A stretch of 18,250 bases of DNA from JBJXFY01 sp046155815 (GTDB taxonomy: Bacteria > Verrucomicrobiota > Verrucomicrobiia > Limisphaerales > CAIMTB01), in NCBI GenBank assembly GCA_046155815.1, contig JBJXFY010000434.1, forward strand, positions 1 to 18,250, written 5' to 3'. Of the stretch, positions 14,499 to 18,250 are shown piece after piece. The notes beneath the pieces were generated by a model. That model made no database searches and was not told the DNA's origin. It was given only the letters and a program-made list of their open reading frames with translations. The translations under genes and the position numbers were made by a program. Each line of letters starts with the position of its first letter. The stretch's first letter is position 1.

Positions 14499-15092
14499 TC
14501 AGGCGGCAACGAGCCCGGCGATTTGGTTGGCGCAGTCGGCCGCGGCGGCCTCCATGAGCTGCTCGACGGAGCGGGGCGTCGCGGCGTTGTAGCCGGACGC
14601 GGAGGGTTCGCGCTCGATGCGCAGCAGGCCCAGCACGCGGCCTGTGGCGCCGTCACTGAGCTGCAGCGTGGCCTCGAAGACTGCGCCGGCCTTGCCCGAG
14701 CCGAAGTGCATCCGGGCGTCCGCGCTGCCCCGCTCATGCCGTCGCAGCACCCCCGTGACGAGCAGGGCGGCCTCACCGGGACGCGGGACGTCTTTCACCT
14801 CGTGGAACACCTGAGTGGTGCGCAGGGCGAGCATGAGCCTGCGGGGAAAGGTCTGCGCGGCCTTGCGGGCGGCTTCACGCCGTTCCTTGCGGTCGTGCCA
14901 GCTGGCGTGGCGGCTCGCCTGCTCCGCGAATGGGACGACGACCGCCCGGCCGTAGGCCGCAAAGTCGGTCACCGCGACATCGGAGGCGAGCTCGAGGCGG
15001 ACCAGGTAGCCGATGCCCGCCGACGCACTGCCGCAAGACAGCCAGAGGGCCAGCATCGCTGGCAGCAGCCGCCCACCACCTGTAGGAATCAT
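14499..15092 (-). CDS. Exported DUF4410-like protein
   Basis: The 197-aa protein begins with a signal peptide (residues about 1-25, GGRLLPAMLALWLSCGSASA). The LSC-G sequence is a weak lipobox (Trp at -3), so it may be either a lipoprotein or a soluble periplasmic protein. The body matches the DUF4410 layout: a VAVTDFAAYGRAVVV strand, a helical QTFPRRLMLAL segment, then RMHFGSGKAGAVFEATLQLSDGATGRVLG. In DUF4410 proteins the last segment is the conserved 'GaGkA...l.D..TG.vl' core. Function of the family is unknown. It leads a two-gene operon with the OlsB-like acyltransferase, suggesting an envelope-lipid setting. ATG 15092 sits 6 nt from a promoter -10 box. Confidence 0.6.
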   Translation of the reverse strand: MIPTGGGRLLPAMLALWLSCGSASAGIGYLVRLELASDVAVTDFAAYGRAVVVPFAEQASRHASWHDRKERREAARKAAQTFPRRLMLALRTTQVFHEVKDVPRPGEAALLVTGVLRRHERGSADARMHFGSGKAGAVFEATLQLSDGATGRVLGLLRIEREPSASGYNAATPRSVEQLMEAAAADCANQIAGLVAA

Positions 15093-15098
15093 TCGCCC

Positions 15099-15127
15099 GT
15101 TCTAAGTCCGCCGCCGACGGGAAGCAA
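15099..15127 (-). promoter_or_regulatory. Candidate leaderless-type promoter of the DUF4410-OlsB operon
   Basis: On the minus strand TTGCTT (15127-15122), a 17-bp spacer and TAGAAC (15104-15099) end 6 nt before ATG 15092. Confidence 0.5.
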
Positions 15128-15139
15128 CCCGCCAGGCAT

Positions 15140-15169
15140 TTGCCCGCCTGGCCCACCGCGCCTTAACTT
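15140..15169 (+). promoter_or_regulatory. Candidate leaderless-type promoter of the SMP-30/PQQ operon
   Basis: TTGCCC (15140-15145), an 18-bp spacer and TAACTT (15164-15169) end 6 nt before ATG 15176. It stands back to back with the minus-strand promoter: the two -35 boxes are only 12 bp apart in an 83-bp divergent interval, so one regulator or polymerase could affect both operons. Confidence 0.5.
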
Positions 15170-15175
15170 GCCCGC

Positions 15176-16066
15176 ATGTCACGTCCCGCGCTCCTTGCCT
15201 TCGCCGCCTGCACCGCCGCGCTGTCCGCGCTCGCCGCCCCCATCATCGCGGAAGGTGCGATGCTCCGGAAGCTCGCCGACGGCTTCGCCTTCACCGAAGG
15301 CCCCGCCGCCGACAAGCAAGGCCACGTCTTCTTCACCGACCAGCCCAACGACCGCATCGTCCGCTGGGACGCCGCCACCGGCGCCGTCTCCGACTGGCTC
15401 AAGCCCGCCGGCCGCAGCAACGGCATGTACTTCGACCGCGACGGCAACCTCCTCGCCTGCGCCGACGAGAAGAACGAGCTCTGGTCCATCAGCCCCGCCA
15501 AACAGGTCACGGTGCTCCTCAAGGACTTCGGCGGGAAGCTGCTCAACGGGCCGAACGACCTGTGGATCCGCCCGGACGGAAACCTCTACTTCACCGACCC
15601 GCTCTACAAGCGGCCCTACTGGCAGCGCGACCCGGCCATGCAGCAGCCGGGGCAGTTCGTCTATTTCTTCGACCGCAAGTCCGGGAAAGCCACTCCCGTC
15701 GCCACCGACCTCACCCAGCCCAACGGCCTCATCGGCACGCCGGACGGTAAGCTGCTCTACGTCGCCGACATCGGCGCGAAGAAGACCTACTCGTACTCGG
15801 TGCAGCCGGACGGCACGCTCGCGGACAAGAAGCTCTTCTGCGAACTGGGATCGGACGGCATGACGCTCGACACGGAGGGCAACGTCTATCTCACGGGCCG
15901 GGGCGTGAGCGTCTTCGACCAGGCCGGAAAGAAGGTCGAGCAGATTGACGTGCCGGAAGGCTGGACCGCCAACGTGACCTTTGGTGGCAAGGAGCGTGAC
16001 CTGCTCTTCATTACCGCCAGCAAGAGTGTGTACGGCCTGAAGATGCGCGTGAAGGGAGCACAGTGA
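15176..16066 (+). CDS. SMP-30/gluconolactonase-like beta-propeller protein, exported
   Basis: The 296-aa protein has a signal peptide (MSRPALLAFAACTAALSALA-A) and a six-bladed SMP-30/gluconolactonase/LRE propeller. Metal-ligand candidates are E41 (FTEGPAADKQGHVFFTD), N127-D128 (NGPNDLWIRPDGNLYFTDP), a later Asn in LTQPNGLIGTPDGKLLYVAD, and the Asp in ELGSDGMTLDTEGNVYL. These match the Ca/Zn-dependent lactonase site, so sugar-lactone hydrolysis in the periplasm is the likely activity; substrate is unknown. The ATG follows directly after a -10 box with no Shine-Dalgarno. The stop is followed one base later by the PQQ-propeller gene, which is preceded by AAGGGAG at 16052-16058, so the pair is an operon. 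Confidence 0.87.
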   Translation: MSRPALLAFAACTAALSALAAPIIAEGAMLRKLADGFAFTEGPAADKQGHVFFTDQPNDRIVRWDAATGAVSDWLKPAGRSNGMYFDRDGNLLACADEKNELWSISPAKQVTVLLKDFGGKLLNGPNDLWIRPDGNLYFTDPLYKRPYWQRDPAMQQPGQFVYFFDRKSGKATPVATDLTQPNGLIGTPDGKLLYVADIGAKKTYSYSVQPDGTLADKKLFCELGSDGMTLDTEGNVYLTGRGVSVFDQAGKKVEQIDVPEGWTANVTFGGKERDLLFITASKSVYGLKMRVKGAQ

Positions 16067-16067
16067 C

Positions 16068-17393
16068 ATGAAGGTGGGCCCGAATCTTCTGGCGGTTTTC
16101 CTGGCCCTTGCCGCCGCCGGCACGGAAGACTGGCCGCAGTTCCGCGGCCCGCAGGCGCGCGGCTGGCACACGAACACCCCGGCTCCCGTCTCCTGGAACG
16201 TTGAGAGCGGCGAAAACGTCCGCTGGCAGACGCCCGTCCCCGGCCTTTCCCACGCGGCGCCGATCCTCTGGGGCGACCGCGTGTTCGTGGCCTCGGCCAC
16301 CCGCGAGGGCGACGCGGACCTGAAGGTCGGCCTCTACGGCGACATCGCCTCCGCCAACGACCAGCTCCTGCACCAGTGGCGGCTGCTCGCGCTGGACCGG
16401 GCCTCCGGCCGCGTGCTCTGGAACAAGGTCGGCCACGAGGCGGTCCCGCGTGTGAAGCGCCACACCAAGGCCAGCCACTGCAACTCCACGCCCGCCACGG
16501 ATGGCCGCCGCATCGTCGCGATCTTCGGCTCCGAGGGCCTGTTCTGCTTCGACATGGAGGGCGCGCCGCTCTGGAAGATGGACCTCGGGGCGATGGACTC
16601 CGGCTACTTCCAGGTGCCCACGGCGCAGTGGGGCTTCGCCAGCTCGCCCGTGCTGCATGACGGACGGGTGATCGTGCAGTGCGACGTGCAGACGAACTCC
16701 TTCGTCGCCGCCTTCGACGCCGCCGATGGCCGGGAACTCTGGCGCACGCCGCGCCGGGACGTGCCGACGTGGGGCACGCCAACAGTGGCAGCGGCCGGCG
16801 TGCGGACACATGTCCTGGTCAACGGGTGGCATCACATCGGCGCGTATGACTTCGCCGACGGCCGCGAGGTCTGGCGGCTCGACGGCGGCGGGGACATCCC
16901 GGTGCCGACGCCGGTAGTGGCGCACGGCTTCTACTACCAGACCAGCGGCCACGGACGCTTCCGGCCGATGCGCGCCATCCGCCTCGATGCCACGGGGGAC
17001 ATCACCCCGCCCGACGTGGGCGGCACCAACTCCGCCGTCGCGTGGGCGCATCCGCGCCAGGGCACCTACATGCAGACGCCCATCGTCCTCGGGAATGAGG
17101 TGTTTGGGTGCCTCGACAACGGTGTGCTCACCTGCTTTGACGCGCACAGCGGAAAGATCCACTACAGCGAACGCCTCGCCGGCGGCGAAGGCTTTACGGC
17201 ATCGCCCGTGTCGGACGGTCGCCATCTCTACTTCGCCAGTGAGATCGGCAATGTCTTCACCGTTCCGACAGGGGTGAACTTCTCGGTGGCGGCGACCAAC
17301 CGGCTGGGGGAAACCTGTATGGCCACACCGGCTATTGCGGGCGGGACGCTCTACTTCCGGACACGCGGGAAGCTCGTGGCCGTGGGCCGGTAG
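16068..17393 (+). CDS. PQQ-binding-like beta-propeller protein, exported
   Basis: The 441-aa protein has a short signal peptide (MKVGPNLLAVFLALAAAG) followed at once by DWPQFRGPQARGW, the hallmark start of a PQQ-like propeller family abundant in PVC bacteria. Repeated blades carry the PQQ/BamB motif, for example LLALDRASGRVLWNK, LFCFDMEGAPLWK, VAAFDAADGRELWR, GAYDFADGREVWRLDGG and LTCFDAHSGKIHYSE. There is no dehydrogenase-specific disulfide or acid pair that I can recognise, so it may bind sugars or act as a scaffold rather than be a PQQ enzyme. Translation starts 1 nt after the lactonase stop, with AAGGGAG 9 nt upstream. The partner lactonase suggests extracytoplasmic sugar oxidation or lactone handling. 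Confidence 0.87.
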   Translation: MKVGPNLLAVFLALAAAGTEDWPQFRGPQARGWHTNTPAPVSWNVESGENVRWQTPVPGLSHAAPILWGDRVFVASATREGDADLKVGLYGDIASANDQLLHQWRLLALDRASGRVLWNKVGHEAVPRVKRHTKASHCNSTPATDGRRIVAIFGSEGLFCFDMEGAPLWKMDLGAMDSGYFQVPTAQWGFASSPVLHDGRVIVQCDVQTNSFVAAFDAADGRELWRTPRRDVPTWGTPTVAAAGVRTHVLVNGWHHIGAYDFADGREVWRLDGGGDIPVPTPVVAHGFYYQTSGHGRFRPMRAIRLDATGDITPPDVGGTNSAVAWAHPRQGTYMQTPIVLGNEVFGCLDNGVLTCFDAHSGKIHYSERLAGGEGFTASPVSDGRHLYFASEIGNVFTVPTGVNFSVAATNRLGETCMATPAIAGGTLYFRTRGKLVAVGR

Positions 17394-17546
17394 AGCCGAA
17401 GCCCAACCGGCCGGTCAGTCTCCCGCCCACGGGCCTTGGCCGGGCCTTTCAACTCGTCGATGATGGCCTGGGAATGCCAGCCGCGCCGAAGCGAATACCC
17501 GGCCCCGGCTGACAAACCTGCCGCTCCGCCTCACCTTCCCGCCGTC

Positions 17547-18250
17547 ATGCTGCGCTTCGGGCCGCTCGAACTGGGGTCCAACCTCTTCCTCTCGCCGCTC
17601 GCGGGGTACACGAACCTCCCCTTCCGGCTCGTGGTCCGCGAGGTCGGCGGCGTGGACCTCTGCACCACGGACCTCGTCAACGCCCGCTCCCTCATCGAGC
17701 GAAATCCGAAGGCGCTCAAGCTCATCGAGACCAACGCGCAGGACCGCCCGCTCGCCGTGCAGCTCTTCGGCGCCGTGCCCGAGGAGATGCGCGACGCCGC
17801 GCTGCACCTCGAGTCGCTCGGCGTCAGCTCCGTGGACATCAACATGGGCTGCCCCGTCCGCAAGGTCTGCCGCGTCGGCGGCGGCTCCGCCATGATGACC
17901 GATTTTGCGGCCACGCAGCGCCTCGTGAAGACCATGGTGGACGCATTGAAGATTCCCGTGACGGCCAAGATGCGCCTCGGCTGGGACGACGAAAACCTCA
18001 CCGCGCCCGGCCTCGCCCGTGCACTCGAGGACGTGGGCGTGGCGGCGATCTTCGTCCACGGCCGCACGCGCGAGCAGGGTTTCGGCGGCACGGTGAACCT
18101 CGCCGGCATCCGCGCCGTGGTGGAGGCCGTGCGGTCCATCCCCGTCATCGGCAACGGCGACGTGACCACGCCCGAGGCCGCGAGGCACATGTTCGCGGAG
18201 ACCGGCTGCGCGGGCGTGAGCATCGGCCGCGGCGCGTTCTACGACCCGTG
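17547..18250 (+). CDS. tRNA-dihydrouridine synthase (partial, runs off right edge)
   Basis: The 234 visible residues are the TIM-barrel FMN domain of a Dus enzyme, which reduces uridine to dihydrouridine in the tRNA D-loop with NADPH. Landmarks are LFLSPLAGYTNLPFRLV (FMN loop), PLAVQLFGA, VDINMGCPVRKVCRVGGGSAM with catalytic C102 and the neighbouring Lys, AKMRLGWDD, FVHGRTREQGFGG and IPVIGNGDV, then GVSIGRGAF at the edge. The DINMGCPVRKV form is closest to DusB. ATG 17547 fits the family's start (LELGSNLFLSPLAG) and lies 153 bp after the previous gene, in which I see no gene and no convincing terminator. The C-terminal helical domain is missing because of the window end. Confidence 0.92.
   Translation, partial: MLRFGPLELGSNLFLSPLAGYTNLPFRLVVREVGGVDLCTTDLVNARSLIERNPKALKLIETNAQDRPLAVQLFGAVPEEMRDAALHLESLGVSSVDINMGCPVRKVCRVGGGSAMMTDFAATQRLVKTMVDALKIPVTAKMRLGWDDENLTAPGLARALEDVGVAAIFVHGRTREQGFGGTVNLAGIRAVVEAVRSIPVIGNGDVTTPEAARHMFAETGCAGVSIGRGAFYDP

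Noticed and set aside
17406..17415. ACCGGCCGGT palindrome after the PQQ-propeller gene as a terminator
   Set aside because: A 10-bp palindrome with no loop and no T-run cannot form a useful hairpin.
1..18250. CRISPR array, toxin-antitoxin, restriction-modification or other defence system
   Set aside because: No regularly spaced long repeats and no such genes are visible on either strand. The only regular spacing is the 23-bp palindrome pairing, whose units are too short and self-complementary to be CRISPR repeats.

Overview
The window is very GC-rich (roughly 70% by eye) and reads as chromosomal DNA from a member of the Verrucomicrobiota or a close PVC relative. This rests on gene content: a PVC-type heme-binding CxxCH protein with a dehydrogenase-like propeller, a 'WPQFRG'-type PQQ propeller protein, a PEP-CTERM protein, Bat-type VWA proteins, and short intergenic palindromes of a kind I associate with this phylum. 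No rRNA, tRNA, CRISPR array, phage gene or recognisable transposase was seen. I assign no species.

Layout. Positions 1-5499 are on the minus strand. They hold a ferric-iron-type ABC importer (a permease running off the left edge, preceded by its membrane-anchored binding protein), then a BatA/VWA membrane protein and a DUF58 protein. The last two are separated by a 382-bp gene-free interval packed with palindromes. Positions 5608-12818 are on the plus strand: a DHH/DHHA1 phosphoesterase, a 1194-residue secreted cytochrome/dehydrogenase fusion, a small DUF1232 protein overlapping a PBP4-type D-Ala-D-Ala carboxypeptidase, and the redox repressor Rex. A single PEP-CTERM protein follows at 13047-13652. 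A minus-strand pair at 13700-15092 encodes an OlsB-like acyltransferase and a DUF4410-like exported protein. A divergent plus-strand pair at 15176-17393 encodes an SMP-30/gluconolactonase-like protein and a PQQ-propeller protein. The window ends inside a tRNA-dihydrouridine synthase gene.

How it works together. Most products concern the cell envelope or periplasm: metal import, Bat proteins, peptidoglycan trimming, possible ornithine-lipid synthesis, exported propeller enzymes and a c-type cytochrome. This looks like ordinary housekeeping and niche-metabolism chromosome. I found no defence or mobile gene system.

Two signals beyond the genes stand out. (1) At 4271-4397 two copies of a roughly 48-bp unit, each with two 17-bp mini-palindromes 23 bp apart, face each other as an inverted pair with internal pair-preserving substitutions. 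It resembles a REP/BIME-like or MITE-like element. (2) Several transcription-unit-leading genes carry TTGNNN-N17/18-TANNN(T/C) ending only 6-8 nt before the start codon, which predicts leaderless mRNAs. A downstream gene within an operon has a normal Shine-Dalgarno sequence instead.
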